Shown: piece after piece, positions 51,630 to 62,664 of the stretch
How the letters are laid out: every line of letters starts with the position of its first letter
Position numbering within the stretch: the first letter of the stretch is position 1
NCBI RefSeq assembly: GCF_019097595.1
Contig: NC_080734.1
Location: forward strand, 4,778,392 to 4,842,391
From: Hemibagrus wyckioides
Lineage: Eukaryota > Chordata > Actinopteri > Siluriformes > Bagridae
DNA length: 64,000 nucleotides
Reading direction: 5' to 3'
The notes under the pieces: model-generated
The model's input: only the letters and a program-made list of their open reading frames with translations
Told to the model about the DNA's origin: nothing
Database searches by the model: none
Translations under genes and position numbers: made by a program

Positions 51630-52584
51630 TAGAGCTGCACGATTCTGGACCAAATGAGAAATACGTCGTTTTTTTAGAATATAAATCACGCTTTTCTATT
51701 TCTATGAACTTTAGTGATTTAGAAACCCTGCACCTTAAATTACCAAACGTAAACAAAACAGAAAAAATGCTCTTTGCTTTTATTAAATTTAAACAAATAA
51801 AAACAAATGACTACCAGGTTTTTCATGAGAAATAAATAAATCACAATTTTGCCATAAAAATATTCATATAAAATAGAAGAAGCCCTCAAAATGTAATAAA
51901 AAGAGGCACTTCTTGTTTCACTTTTGTAGTAATAAATAGAATTTATTTAAAATATTAATAATTAATTTTAATACATGTATTTTAAATTCTATTATTTAAA
52001 TAGAATTTAAATTAAATTAAATTAAAACGTAAAATCATCTTAATAATCTATAATAAGAATAATTAATAAAAATAATCTTATTATGTTTATTAGTTTTAAT
52101 CTTATGTTTATCTTCTTTTTAAGCCTTTTAGTAAAATAAATTAGACATTATTTTAATTTAATGTGCTGTGTGAATCCAATTCCATCTAATGTTTTAAATG
52201 ATAATTTTTACTCACATGTGAAAGACAGTGTGAAGGTGTTTGTAACAACATCGGTTTAGTGTCATTCAGTTAGTCATTTATTGACGCTCCCCTGCGCTGA
52301 ATAACGTCGCTTTTATTAACGTTAGTGTGGTCTGGAATGTGTCAGGTGATTAAACAGGTTGGTGGTGTTACCCTTTGGTGTAGAGACCGTGAGTAAACAT
52401 TGCTTGTAATGCAGCGTAATCTAGTTTAAAACTGAAAAATAGATGATACTTGGTAACGCTCCTCTCTCCTCGTTACACTTCTCTCATTTCCATGAAAATA
52501 GATTTAGCTGAACTGTAGTAAAGTAGGATTAAGATGGCGTAGAATCATGATGGCAATTTTTTAAGGAGTAATCGTGCAGCTCTA
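51630..52584. mobile_element. TIR element, 955 bp, possibly hAT-like
   Basis: Perfect 15-bp inverted ends TAGAGCTGCACGATT. The interior is AT-rich with no transposase. The 8-bp flanks (gtgtgaag and gttcctag) do not match well, so superfamily assignment is uncertain. It interrupts the G/T-rich repeat region. Confidence 0.75.
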
Positions 52585-53100
52585 GTTCCTAGTTAGGTGT
52601 GTGTTCAGGTCGGTGGATTCGGGGGGGTGAGAGGGTGTAGTAGACTGGGCGGGACTGGGTAGGTCGGGAGGGGGTGGGGGGTGGTCATGTTTAGGTAGGT
52701 GGAGGGGCAGGGAACATAGTGTGCATGACGGGCGGGGGCCACCGGAGGGTGGGCACGCTTGATAGGTCTGGAGGGGGTGGGCGGTGGTGTCGTGCTGTGG
52801 CCGGGAGGCGGGCGATGGTGTGGGCTGTGTCGGAGCGGGGGGGTAGGGGTGGGCTGCGTGGTACAGGCTGGCGGGTTGGGCGGGAGGGGGAGCCTGTTGG
52901 GGTAGCTGGGTGGGCTGGGCTGACTGGAGCAGGTGGGTGTGTGAGGCCTGGTGGTGCAGGTGGGTGTGGCAGAATGTGGTGGTCAGTATGCAGTTAGGTG
53001 GGTAAGAAGGAAGGTAGGTAGTTTTGATGAACATCCTTTCAACCACGAAAGGCACCAAATTGTTTAAAAAGAAACAGATACAGCTCTTTTTCACAGTCCA
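52585..53100. repeat. G/T-rich low-complexity tract
   Basis: Strand-asymmetric 'ggtgggtgtg', 'gggcgggagg' and 'ggtaggtgg' words without a clean period. It resembles the reverse complement of the C-rich tract at 49790-50085, so the two may be remnants of the same satellite flank in opposite orientation. Reading frames here are compositional artefacts. Confidence 0.7.
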
Positions 53101-53234
53101 TTCTGTGACGAGCGGTCAATCCCACCATGGGTCAGACACCCAGGTCTAAAGTGGGACAACCTTTAACCTTTAAGGGACTTGCCAGTTTTGTTTAAATGAA
53201 TGTTTTATTTAGTTGTTTATTATTATTACTGCTA

Positions 53235-53441
53235 CACTGGAACCTCGGCATATAAATTTTAATTCAGAAATAATTTAAATGTAGATAATCCATTCCAGCC
53301 TCCCAAAAATCTACAAATTAGCCGGCGTTCGGTTCGGTTCGTTCGTATGTTGAAAATCCTTCGTATGCAGATGCTAATTTCTTCCAAAATTTCAATTCTT
53401 AAGAAGAAAATTTGAAGACAGGGCATGTCGAGGTTCCACAG
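53235..53441. mobile_element. Tigger-like TcMar MITE, family 'T', copy 4
   Basis: TA-flanked, ends 'cactggaacctcggcatata' and 'gtcgaggttccacag', 207 bp. Shorter than copies 1-3. Confidence 0.75.
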
Positions 53442-53462
53442 TAGTATTATTATTATATATAA

Positions 53463-53836
53463 TTATAATTATCATTTAGCAGAAGGCTTTATCCAGAGCA
53501 GCTTTCAGAAGTGCTTTTGAAGACTGTCAATAAAAATACATCGACACTAGTTCACTAGTAATCACTGAAATTAACCAAAATTAATTCTATCTACTCTAAA
53601 ATCATAAGCGTTATTATAACCATTACAGTGTTTTACTGTATCAGTGTGAAACCAATCACTGATCCAATAATGAGTAAAACACCTAAGCCCAAATTTCTGA
53701 AGGCTCCAGTAGTGCAGCTAGGGTAATAGCAGTGTGAGACGAGGTGTGGATGTAATGACGGGGTCAGAGCCCTTCTGTAAATAGCTCTGGATCGAGCCTT
53801 CTGCTAATTACATTATATAATTATTATTATTATATA
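53463..53836. repeat. Direct repeat D, copy 1
   Basis: From 'catttagcagaaggctttat' to 'ctgctaattacattatataa'. It matches 58153-58505 at very high similarity; the other copy lacks about 18 bp near 53735-53755. Confidence 0.9.
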
Positions 53837-54212
53837 TACAGTATCTCACAAAAGTGAGTACACCCCTTACATTTTTGTAAATATTTTATTATATATTTTC
53901 ATGTGACAACACTGAAGAATTGACCCTCTGCTCCAATGTACAGTAGTGAGTGTAAAGCCTGTATAACAGTGTAAATTTGCCGTCCCCTCAAAATAACTCA
54001 ACACACAGCCATTAATGTCTAAACCGTTGGCAACAAAAGTGACTACACCCCTAAGTGGAAATGTCCAAATTGCGCCCAATTAGACATTTACCCTCCCCGG
54101 TGTCATGTGACTCGTTAGTGTTACAAAGTCTTAGGTGTGAATGGGGAGCAGGTGTGATAAATTTGGTGTTATCGCTCTCACACCCTCTCATACTGGTCAC
54201 TGGAAGTTCAAC

Positions 54213-55256
54213 ATGGCACTTCATGGTAAAGAACTCTCTGAGGATCTGAAGAAAAGAATTGTTGCTCTACATAAAGATGGCCTAGGCTATAAGAAGATTG
54301 CCAAGACCCTGAAACTGAGCTGCAGCACGGTGGGCAAGACCATTCAGTGGTTTTACAGGACAGGTTCCACTCAGAACAGACCTTGCCATGGTCCACCAAA
54401 GAAGTTGAGTGAACGTGCTCAGAGTCATATCCGGAAGTCGTCTTTGGGAAACAGACGTATGAGTGCTGCCAGCATTGCTGCAGAGGTTGAAGGGGTGGGG
54501 GGTCAGCCGGTCAGAGGGGTGGGGGGTCAGCCTGTCAGTGCTCAGACCATACGCCGCACACTGCATCAAATTGGTCTACATGGCTGTCGTCCCAGAAGGA
54601 AGCCTCTACTAAAGATGATGCACAAGAAAGCCTGCATACAGTTTGCTGAAGACAAGCAGACTAAGGACACGGATTACTGGAACCATGTCCTGTGGTCCGA
54701 TGAGACCAAGATAAACTTATTTAGTTCAGATGGTGTCAAGCGTGTGTGGTGGCAACCAGGTGAGGAGTACAAAGACAAGTGTGTCTTGCCTACAGTCAAG
54801 CATGGTGATGGGAGTGTCATGGTCTGGGCCTGCATGAGTGCTGCCGGCACTGGGGAGCTACAGTTCATTGAGGGAACCATGAATGCCAACATGTACTGTG
54901 ACATACTGAAGCAGAGCATGATCCCCTCCCTTCGGAGATGGGGCCACAGGGCAGTATTCCAACATAACGACCCCAAACACAGCTCCAAGACGACCCCTGT
55001 CTTGCCAAAGAAGCTGGGGGTAAAGGTGATGGACTGGCCAAGCATGTCTCCAGACCTAAACCCTATTGAGCATCTGTGGGGCATCCTCAAACGGAAGGTG
55101 GGGGAGCGCAAGGTCTCTAACATCCACCAGCTCTGTGATGTCATCATGAAGGAGTGGAAGAGGACTCCAGTGGCAACCTGTGAAGCTCTGATGAACTCCA
55201 TGCCCAAGAGGGTTCAGGCGGTGCTGGAAAATAATGGTGGCCACACAAAATATTGA
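54213..55256 (+). pseudogene. Tc1-like transposase, full-length frame but second catalytic Asp missing
   Basis: 347 residues from MALHGKELSEDLKKRIVALH to NNGGHTKY, with no stop. Helix-turn-helix region (LGYKKIAKTLKLSCSTVGKT) present. First Asp present in LWSDETKINLF and Glu in [12 protein letters not shown]. The second Asp motif, which I recall as QHDNDPKH in relatives, reads QHNDPKH, a 3-bp in-frame loss that removes the catalytic Asp. There is also an 8-residue tandem duplication (GVGGQPVR / GVGGQPVS). Likely catalytically dead; called pseudogene for that reason. Confidence 0.88.
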
Positions 55257-55738
55257 CACTTTGGGCCCAATTTAGACATTTCCACTGTAAGAAAAATAAA
55301 ACAATGAGGGTGTTGAAGATCTTAATGTAAAAGTTTATTGCAGTGTCGCAGTGACAAAATACATGAAGTACTTTGGGTTCATCGGAGTCAAAAAACTCAG
55401 GACAAATCCTGCTCAAACCTTTTATACAGTGTTTCCCGTCTGTAATTTAAATGAGTTTCACTTTAAATGTAAATTAGTGTAAGAACTGAGTATCCCCCAA
55501 ATGGCTGGATGATACTGTCGTCTAGTCGGATGTCCTTAAATGGTCATCACGGTCACGTATACCTTGGGTAGGTATTGTTCTAGGTGTTATCACCCAAATG
55601 GTCGGGCGATACTAAATGGTAATCACGGTCATGTATACCCTTTGTCCAGTGACTGTTCTTGATGTCTTGCTGCTGCTCCCAGTGCATTATGCTATGCTTT
55701 ATGTGTTCCATATTGATATGTCAGATTGCAGATACTTC

Positions 55739-56712
55739 AATAATTCAATTTTGTATAGTGCTTTTAACAAAGAGCATTGTCTTAAAGCAGCTTTACATGA
55801 GAAACAACATAAGAAAACAACAAACATCTAAACAGAAAAACAGTCCTAGATGTTATCCCAAGTGAGCAAGCCTGAGGTGACTGAGGCGACTGAGGCAAGG
55901 AAAAACTCCCTTAGATGGTATGAGGAAGAAACCTTGAGAGGAACCAGACTCAAAAGGGAACCCATCCTCATTTGGGTGACAATTGTGTGATGCGTAGAAT
56001 GTTATGTAAATCAATAAGCTGTGTTGTCCACAGCGCTGCTTTGAATACCCCAATCCTCACAAAGCAGAACCCGGCTGGACCTGGTCCATCTCCGGATGCC
56101 ACTGGAGCCGGCACAGTCTCTGTATGCCTCAGGATGGGTAGAAGAAGGGAAACAATGGAACAGCATTAGCGTAGCTGCTGTTCATAATATTAGCAGTACT
56201 AGATGATAATGTGCATTTAATCAGATGTACTGGAGCACAAGGTTATGGGATGTGTTAAATGTATGCCTGGCTAAAGAGACAAGTCTTTAGTCTACGTTTA
56301 AACTGGGAGACTGTGTCTGAGCCCCGAACACTGTCAGGAAGACTATTCCAATGTTTTGGAGCTAAATACAATGTTCCTAAGCTTGGCAATATTTCTAAGA
56401 TGGAAGAAGGCTGTTTTTGTGATATTGGAAATATGATTTTCAAAGGATAAGTTGCTGTCTAATAATATGCCCAGGTCTTTCACTGTCGAGCTAGTAGTAA
56501 CAGTACATCCTTCTAGATGCAAGCTGAATTGCGAGAGCTTCTGTGTACTGGTTTCTGGGCCAATAAGTAATATCTCTGTCGTATCAGAATTTAGTAATAG
56601 AAAATTATCGGTCATCCAATCTCTAATATCTTTAACACAATCAGTTAGTCTAGACAAATTAGATATTTCATCTGGTTTTGATGAAACATATACCTGGGTA
56701 TCATCGGCATAA
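55739..56712 (-). mobile_element. L2-type LINE fragment: RT C-terminal remnant plus 3' tail
   Basis: The minus strand reads DWMTDNFLLLNSDTTEILLI, TVKDLGILLDSNLSFENHIS and NITKTAFFHLRNIAKLR (56343-56657). After an internal deletion it reads HWNSLPDSVRGSDTVSQFKR and LKTCLFSQAY (56255-56443). The 3' UTR down to 55739 is the tail family found at 10059, 26573 and 60831, which links those short repeats to this LINE. Confidence 0.85.
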
Positions 56713-57028
56713 CAGTGGAATAATCAATGTAGGATGTTCCCGTTGGTTCTGATGGTTTCTGAATGCCTCTGCTCCAAACCCAGGAAATATTTGTACATAG
56801 AAACAAATTTTAAGAAGAAACATTATGATAAGTTTGCCTAGTGGAATGGAGCCATAACCAGTGTGCATGAGGTGAAGTTTCGATGACGGGTAAGATTCTC
56901 TGAGGGCCGAAGGAGGACAACCCACTGCAGGGCTTCACCGCCACTGGGCACCTGCTCGGAATGGGAGGTGTAATCTGTGTAAAGGAAGTGTTGTGATGCT
57001 TCAGGGCCAAAAGCATCAAAGGGGGGAC

Positions 57029-57621
57029 TGTAAGAAACTACAGACTGCCTCAACCCAGATTCCACTCCACAGTACACATCTGAAAGAGCTCATTCCCAAA
57101 AAGGCTTACATATCATATAGAAATATCTTTAATTCAGACCAGTTTATCTATTTTGGTATTTTTACATTGGCTTAAAGCAGCCTTACCAAACATTTAGAAC
57201 ACTTAATCCAATCAATTATTAGTCTGGGAGCGGCAGCAAGACATCAAGAACAGTCGCTGAACAAAGGGTATACGTGACCTTGATTACCATTTAGTATCGC
57301 CCGACCATTTGGGTGATAACACCTAGAACAATACCTAGCCAAGGTATACGTGACCTTGATGACCATTTAAGGACATCCGACTAGACGACAGTATCATCCA
57401 GCCATTTGGGGGATACTCAGTTCTTACACTAATTTACATTTAAAGTGAAACTCATTTAAATTACAGACGGGAAACACTGTATAAAAGGTTTGAGCAGGAT
57501 TTGTCCTGCTTCTTTTTGACTCCGATGAACCCAAAGTACTTCATGTATTTTGTCACTGCGACACTGCAATAAACTTCTACATTAAGATCTTCAACACCCT
57601 CATCGTTTTATTTTTCTTACA
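57029..57621 (+). mobile_element. LTR-like unit preceded by a polypurine tract
   Basis: 593 bp, TGTAAGAA...TTCTTACA (8-bp inverted tips). It has TATA-like 'tataaaagg' and 'caataaa' in promoter-then-poly(A) order. The 11 bases just upstream, 'aaaggggggac' (57018-57028), look like the polypurine tract that primes plus-strand synthesis before a 3' LTR. The family could be ERV or Gypsy; no pol sequence is present to decide. Confidence 0.65.
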
Positions 57622-57831
57622 CCACTTAGGAGTGTAGTCACTTTTGTTGCCAATGGTTTAGACATTATTGTCTGTGTGTTGAGTTATTTTGAGGAGACAG
57701 CAAATTTACACTGTTATACAGGCTGGACACTCACTACTGTACATTGGAGCAGAGGGGAATTTCAGTGTTGTCACAGGAAAAGATAATAAAATATTTACAA
57801 AAATGTGAGGGGTGTACTGTGAGATACTGTA

Positions 57832-57833
57832 TG

Positions 57834-57909
<76 letters not shown>

Positions 57910-57964
57910 TCTAATGAGTGCCTTTATTATTATTAAGTTTTTTTTAAAAAGTATTATTAGTGTG

Positions 57965-58000
<36 letters not shown>

Positions 58001-58010
58001 TTATAATCAT
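57832..58010. repeat. (TA)n and (TTA)n microsatellites
   Basis: (ta)n at about 57839-57905 and (att)n at about 57968-58003. They lie between the Tc1 element and direct repeat D copy 2. Confidence 0.95.
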
Positions 58011-58152
58011 TTGTTTTTTAAATATAATATCTGCTGTATGGGCATCCATAAGAACTATGGAGCCTTGCTCCTGTTGCTTTTTTTTTTTTTTCTAAGATGT
58101 AAATGTTATATAAACGTTAGATTTAAGTAGAATTTAAGATTTTTACATTGTC

Positions 58153-58505
58153 ATTTACGGCATTTAGCAGAAGGCTTTATCCAGAGCAGCTTTCAGAAGT
58201 GCTTTTGAAGACTCTGTCAATAAAAATACATCGACAGTAGTTCACTAAGAATCACTGAAATGAACCAAAATTAATTCTATCTACTCTAAAATCATAAGCG
58301 TTATTATAACCATTACAGTGTTTTACTGTATCAGTGTGAAACCAATCACTGATCCAATAATGAGTAAAACACACAAGCCCAAATTTCTGAAGGCTCCAGT
58401 AGTGCAGCTGGGGTAATAGCAGTGTAATGATGGGGTCAGAGCCCTTCTGTAAATAGCTCTGGATCGAGCCTTCTGCTAATTACATTATATAATTATTATT
58501 ATATA
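58153..58505. repeat. Direct repeat D, copy 2
   Basis: Second copy of 53463-53836. The two copies bracket the Tc1/LTR block. 58506-59400 beyond it has a (ca)n run at about 58603-58622 and AT-rich DNA only. Confidence 0.9.
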
Positions 58506-59429
58506 TATGTATGACATTGGAAATAAAAAATAAATAAAAATCTCAACATTTTTCCACTTATTTTCGTCTGGACTTGATGTTCTTCTTTCAAATTATACAC
58601 ACACGCACACACACACACACACAAGGTTAGGCAGTAACTTTTAGATTAAAATCCCTCAGTTTCATATTGAATTTTCTGAGTTTATCGAGTGGGATAGAAT
58701 ATAAATTATAAAAAAGGGAAATGGTTAAAGTGATCAATATAAAATCATAGAGCTAGAGTTAGGGCTCTTTAATACAAGTCAGTTTTAGTCTGTAAAAAGG
58801 TAGTGTATTTAAATGCAAATAACGATAAATAAATAGATAAATCTATAAATGAGTTTCTATTTCCACAGACAGGCAGATCCACAGCTTGTATAATCCAGTG
58901 AGATTTCTCTGATTTTCTCAGTAGCACAGACGATACAGTCTGCTTTGGAGAAAACGTCCCACAATCCATTTCTGATCACTTTTAAATAGATTAATGCATT
59001 CTGCTATTGTATTTTCTTTAGAAAATGGATTAATACATATCTATAGCAAATTATAATACCATATCTATCTTTGTCAGCTTTATTTACAAATTTTCACCTC
59101 ACAACATCAAACTACTGAAAGGTAACAGTTCTGAAAATGAATAAAAAACTGAAAAAGTAGAATACCAGAGATGGAAAAGTCATCAGACTCCTGATTTAAT
59201 ACTTTTTTTTTTCTTTTTAAATATGCTTTATGAATTTTCACTTTTCAACAGGTAAATAAAAACAATGCAAACAAACAAACAAAAATAATAATAATTTCAG
59301 CTCACACAAGATGCAATGGTTACATGTGCGTATACACATACATGGGAATTCAGCAAGTCGGGGAAAGTAAAATATTGAAGTACTGACAATGAGTAAAGAT
59401 TATAGTACAACTAACAAAACCAGCTATGA

Positions 59430-60830
59430 CATCCTTAGATAAATCCTCTTGTCAGGATGGAAGCAATATCAAGGTCAACATATGTCAGAAAAGGTTCCCA
59501 AATTTAATGAAACACTCTTCTTATCTTAATCTTATTCAGTTCTTCAGAAACCCCCCACCAGAACCTCTGTATCTTGTTACAGAACCACAAACAATGAGTA
59601 AGACTACCTATTTCTATCTTGCATTTAGGACAGAAATGAGAAAACTAAGCCCTACATCTACTGCGCTGGGAAGGAGAAATGTGAGCTCTGTGAAGAATCT
59701 TGAGCTGAATAGCTCTTACTTTGTTACATATACTCAGACTCTTTGCATTTTTCCAAACCATATTCAAGTCCTTATCTGCTACTTGAATATTAAGTTCCCT
59801 TTCCCAAATCGTTTTGAGAAAATGAGCGGATGTGCCAACATACTCCGATAACATACTCTAAAATGAACTTCTAGATTTAGTTGAGCGCATCTCAAAAAGC
59901 TGCTTCTCAGTTTCTGAGGAAGTTGCATTAGAAAGAAGTGTTGTATCCTTTTGAATATAATTTCTTATTTGTAAATAGCGGAAAAAATCCCGCCCATCAC
60001 GGTTGTATTTTTGGGAAGTCTGACTAAAAGACATAAGAGTATTATTATCAAAAAGATTGTTTAGTTTAGAAAGCCCCTTAAGAGCCCACTTTGGAAAACA
60101 TGAATCACTGACACCTGGGGGAAAATCTAGATTATTACATATTCACAGAGTTTAAAGTAATAGGATTTGTACAAGCTACTCTAACCGTCTCCATACTTTT
60201 GAGAAAGAGAAAATTTTGAAGAGGGACCTGTGATTGAAAGGACTCTATATTAAGCCATAATGAAGTTGGGTCTTCTGAAATCCAAGTAGTCATGTAACGT
60301 AAATGGGCACCAAGCGGATACCTTCTAATATCCGGGAGACCAAGACCGCCCATATCTTCTGGTAGACGCAATATGTTCATCCTAAGGCGAGGTCTTTTAT
60401 TAGCCCATATAAAAGAATTGAACCATCTGTCTTTTAATGTTTTCTGCAAGCAAAGAACTGGAATCATCTGAATCGGATATAATAATCTTGGAAGAACATT
60501 CATTTTCAAAAGAGTAATGCCCCCCAGCCAAAAAATAGGGAGAGTATTCCATCTTTCTAAATCAAGTTTAATATGATTAAAAAGGGGAGTAAAATTTGAC
60601 TTAAACATCTGGTCGAATTTAGGGGTTATATGTATTCCCAGATATACAAAGGCCAATGGGGACCACTTAAATGGGATAGAAAGTGAACTTGGAAGGACAG
60701 CTTGTAGGTTACCTAGGGGCATGGCTTCAGATTTACTAAAATTAATCCTATAACCTGAGAAGACACTAAAATCTTTGATGACACCTATAAGATTAGTTAT
60801 GGATATTTCTGGTTTAGTTAAGAAAACAAG
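59430..60830 (-). mobile_element. L1-clade LINE fragment, RT thumb to C-terminus
   Basis: The minus strand reads LVFLTKPEISITNLIGVIKD (just after where a YADD motif would lie), FSGYRINFSKSEAMPLGN, AFVYLGIHITPKF, LPRLLYPIQMIPV, PEDMGGLGLPDIRRYPLGAH, then a further block at 59645-59854 (LNMVWKNAKSLSICNKVRAI). It is interrupted on its 5' side by an L2-like tail at 60831, so the catalytic motif itself is absent. Frames are broken after 60135. Confidence 0.85.
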
Positions 60831-61130
60831 GATTCAATTCAATTTATTTTGTATAGCACCTTTTACAATGAACATTGTCTCAAAGCAGCTTTACAAAAGA
60901 AGAAAACAGAGAAAGGGGAGGGGAAAATGAAAAATAATAATAAAAAATAAAAAATAACTAATTAACTAGAAATAAGAATAAATTATTAAATTCTATAATT
61001 AGACTATTTTATCCCTAATGAGCAAGCCTGTGGCAACGGTGGCAAGGAAAAACTCCCTGGGATGGAAAGGAAGAAATCTTGAGAGGAACCAGGCTCAGAA
61101 GGGAACCCATCCTCATTTGGGTGACACTAA
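60831..61130. mobile_element. LINE-2-like 3' tail fragment, copy 4
   Basis: 'attcaattcaatttattttg', 'tctcaaagcagctttacaaa', 'gagcaagcctgtggcaacgg', 'cctcatttgggtgacac'. It abuts the L1 fragment exactly at its break. 61131-61350 beyond it has no recognised feature apart from the minus-strand AATAAA at 61303-61308. Confidence 0.8.
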
Positions 61131-61350
61131 ACAGAAAATAATGTAACTTTGTAATGTATCTTTCCTGGGTTCTGGAACAGTGTTTATTCTTCTTTTTCCA
61201 CAGGCAGTCTGCCTCCTGAAAATATCGGGGAAAGAGCCAAAAATGTGATAAAGAGAAAAGCAGCAGACTTTCATATCCTCATATAAAACTGAATATCTAG
61301 CTTTTATTAACGGTCATCTGGAAAACATTGCATAGAGAATCTATGCTTCA

Positions 61351-62379
61351 TTACAGCACCAGCATGGACTTGGCCATGTCCTGATTAGTGCATGTGTCCA
61401 TCTCTGATCCTGCAGCCCCTGAACCTGTATCTGAGCCTGTATCTGACTGACCTGAGCCTGTATCTGACTGACCTGAGCCTGTATCTGACTGACCTGAGCC
61501 TGTATCTGAGCCTGTATCTGACTGACCTGAGCCTGTATCTGAGCCTGTATCTGACTGACCTGAGCCTGTATCTGACCCCGTATCTGACTGACCTGAGCCT
61601 GTATCTGACTGACCTGAGCCTGTATCTGACTGACCTGAGCCTGTATCTGACCCCGTATCTGACTGACCTGAGCCTGTATCTGACTGACCTGAGCCTGTAT
61701 CTGACTGACCTGAGCCTGTATCTGAGCCTGTATCTGACTGACCTGAGCCTGTATCTGACTGACCTGAGCCTGTATCTGACTGACCTGAGCCTGTATCTGA
61801 GCCTGTATCTGACTGACCTGAGCCTGTATCTGACTGACCTGAGCCTGTATCTGACTGACCTGAGCCTGTATCTGACCCCGTATCTGACTGACCTGAGCCT
61901 GTATCTGACTGACCTGAGCCTGTATCTGACTGACCTGAGCCTGTATCTGAGCCTGTATCTGACTGACCTGAGCCTGTATCTGACCCTGTATCTGACTGAT
62001 CTGAGCCTGTATCTGACCCTGTATCTGACTGACCTGAGCCTGTATCTGAGCCTGTATCTGACTGACTTGAGCCTGTATCTGACCCTGACCCTGTATCTGA
62101 CTGACCTGAGCCTGTATCTGAGCCTGTATCTGACTGACCTGAGCCTGTATCTGACTGACCTGAGCCTGTATCTGACTGACCTGAGCCTGTATCTGAGCCT
62201 GTATCTGACTGACCTGAGCCTGTATCTGACTGACCTGAGCCTGTATCTGAGCCTGTATCTGACTGACCTGAGCCTGTATCTGACTGACCTGAGCCTGTAT
62301 CTGACTGACCTGAGCCTGTATCTGACCCTGTATCTGACTGACCTGAGCCTTTATCTGACTGACCTGAACCTGTGGACAT
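61351..62379 (-). CDS. Hypothetical Ser-Gly-Asp-Thr-rich repeat protein, 342 residues
   Basis: Real ATG (62379) in a good context (caccATG), an unbroken frame through the 1-kb tandem array, a unique non-repeat C-terminus (SEMDTCTNQDMAKSMLVL), a stop, and AATAAA 43 bases after the stop. The repeat reads GSGQSDT with SDTGSDT variants. Dense Ser-Gly pairs beside acidic residues look like glycosaminoglycan attachment sites. No signal peptide in this exon. The plus strand and a second minus frame are also open across the array because all units are multiples of 3, so openness alone is weak evidence. Confidence 0.25.
   Translation of the reverse strand: MSTGSGQSDKGSGQSDTGSDTGSGQSDTGSGQSDTGSGQSDTGSDTGSGQSDTGSGQSDTGSDTGSGQSDTGSGQSDTGSGQSDTGSDTGSGQSDTGSGSDTGSSQSDTGSDTGSGQSDTGSDTGSDQSDTGSDTGSGQSDTGSDTGSGQSDTGSGQSDTGSGQSDTGSDTGSGQSDTGSGQSDTGSGQSDTGSDTGSGQSDTGSGQSDTGSGQSDTGSDTGSGQSDTGSGQSDTGSGQSDTGSDTGSGQSDTGSGQSDTGSGQSDTGSDTGSGQSDTGSDTGSGQSDTGSDTGSGQSDTGSGQSDTGSGQSDTGSDTGSGAAGSEMDTCTNQDMAKSMLVL
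61397..62370. repeat. Minisatellite of 21-bp and 12-bp units
   Basis: 21-bp unit 'cctgtatctgactgacctga' + 'g' and 12-bp unit 'cctgtatctgag' or 'cctgtatctgac', plus a 'ccccgtatctgac' variant. Higher-order blocks repeat, for example three 21-mers followed by a 12-mer. Confidence 0.97.
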
Positions 62380-62664
62380 GGTGATACAGGACTCTGATTA
62401 AGAGTCTGGGTTAATACAGAGATCAGAGTAAACACAAAGTGAAGGTCATTACTTTAAAGCTCTACATTTCATCATGATGAAACTGAACACATGAGCTTAG
62501 TGCTGTTAGCGCACTACTCTACTGTTTGAGCAACAATGATGTTATGCTATGATGCTAATGATTGTACAATGATACACTTGTCCAGTTCATTAAAATACTC
62601 TTTAGCATAATAACAGGAAGTTTCACTCGATACTACAACAGACACACATTTAAGAAACGGATTA

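Larger units (their letters stand above)
55286..57621. mobile_element. Composite retroelement insertion with inverted LTR-like arms
   Basis: Begins TGTAAGAA, ends TTCTTACA, and is flanked by CCAC on both sides. The first ~395 bp (55286-55681) are the reverse complement of the last ~395 bp (57227-57621) at roughly 97% by eye. Inside are an L2-type LINE (55739-56712), a 316-bp segment that may be the retroelement's 3' interior (56713-57028) and one full LTR-like unit (57029-57621). In a normal LTR element the repeats would be direct, not inverted. Confidence 0.8.
53839..57829 (+). mobile_element. Long-TIR Tc1-like transposon, split by a later insertion
   Basis: TA-flanked. The left terminal repeat (~210 bp, starting 'cagtatctcacaaaagtgag') is mirrored at 57623-57829. 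Removing the 2336-bp insertion (55286-57621) plus one 4-bp duplication leaves about 1650 bp, the usual size of this family. The right outer TIR has lost about 10 bp ('gtgtactgtgagatactg'). Confidence 0.9.

Noticed and set aside
52582..53094. 170-residue Pro/His-rich ORF on the minus strand
   Set aside because: Low-complexity G/T-rich DNA read backwards.
61392..62384. 330-residue plus-strand ORF of LSLYLTD repeats, and a 364-residue minus-strand QIQAQVSQ frame
   Set aside because: Both stay open only because the array units are multiples of 3. The minus frame lacks an ATG at its start. Only the GSGQSDT frame has supporting signals.
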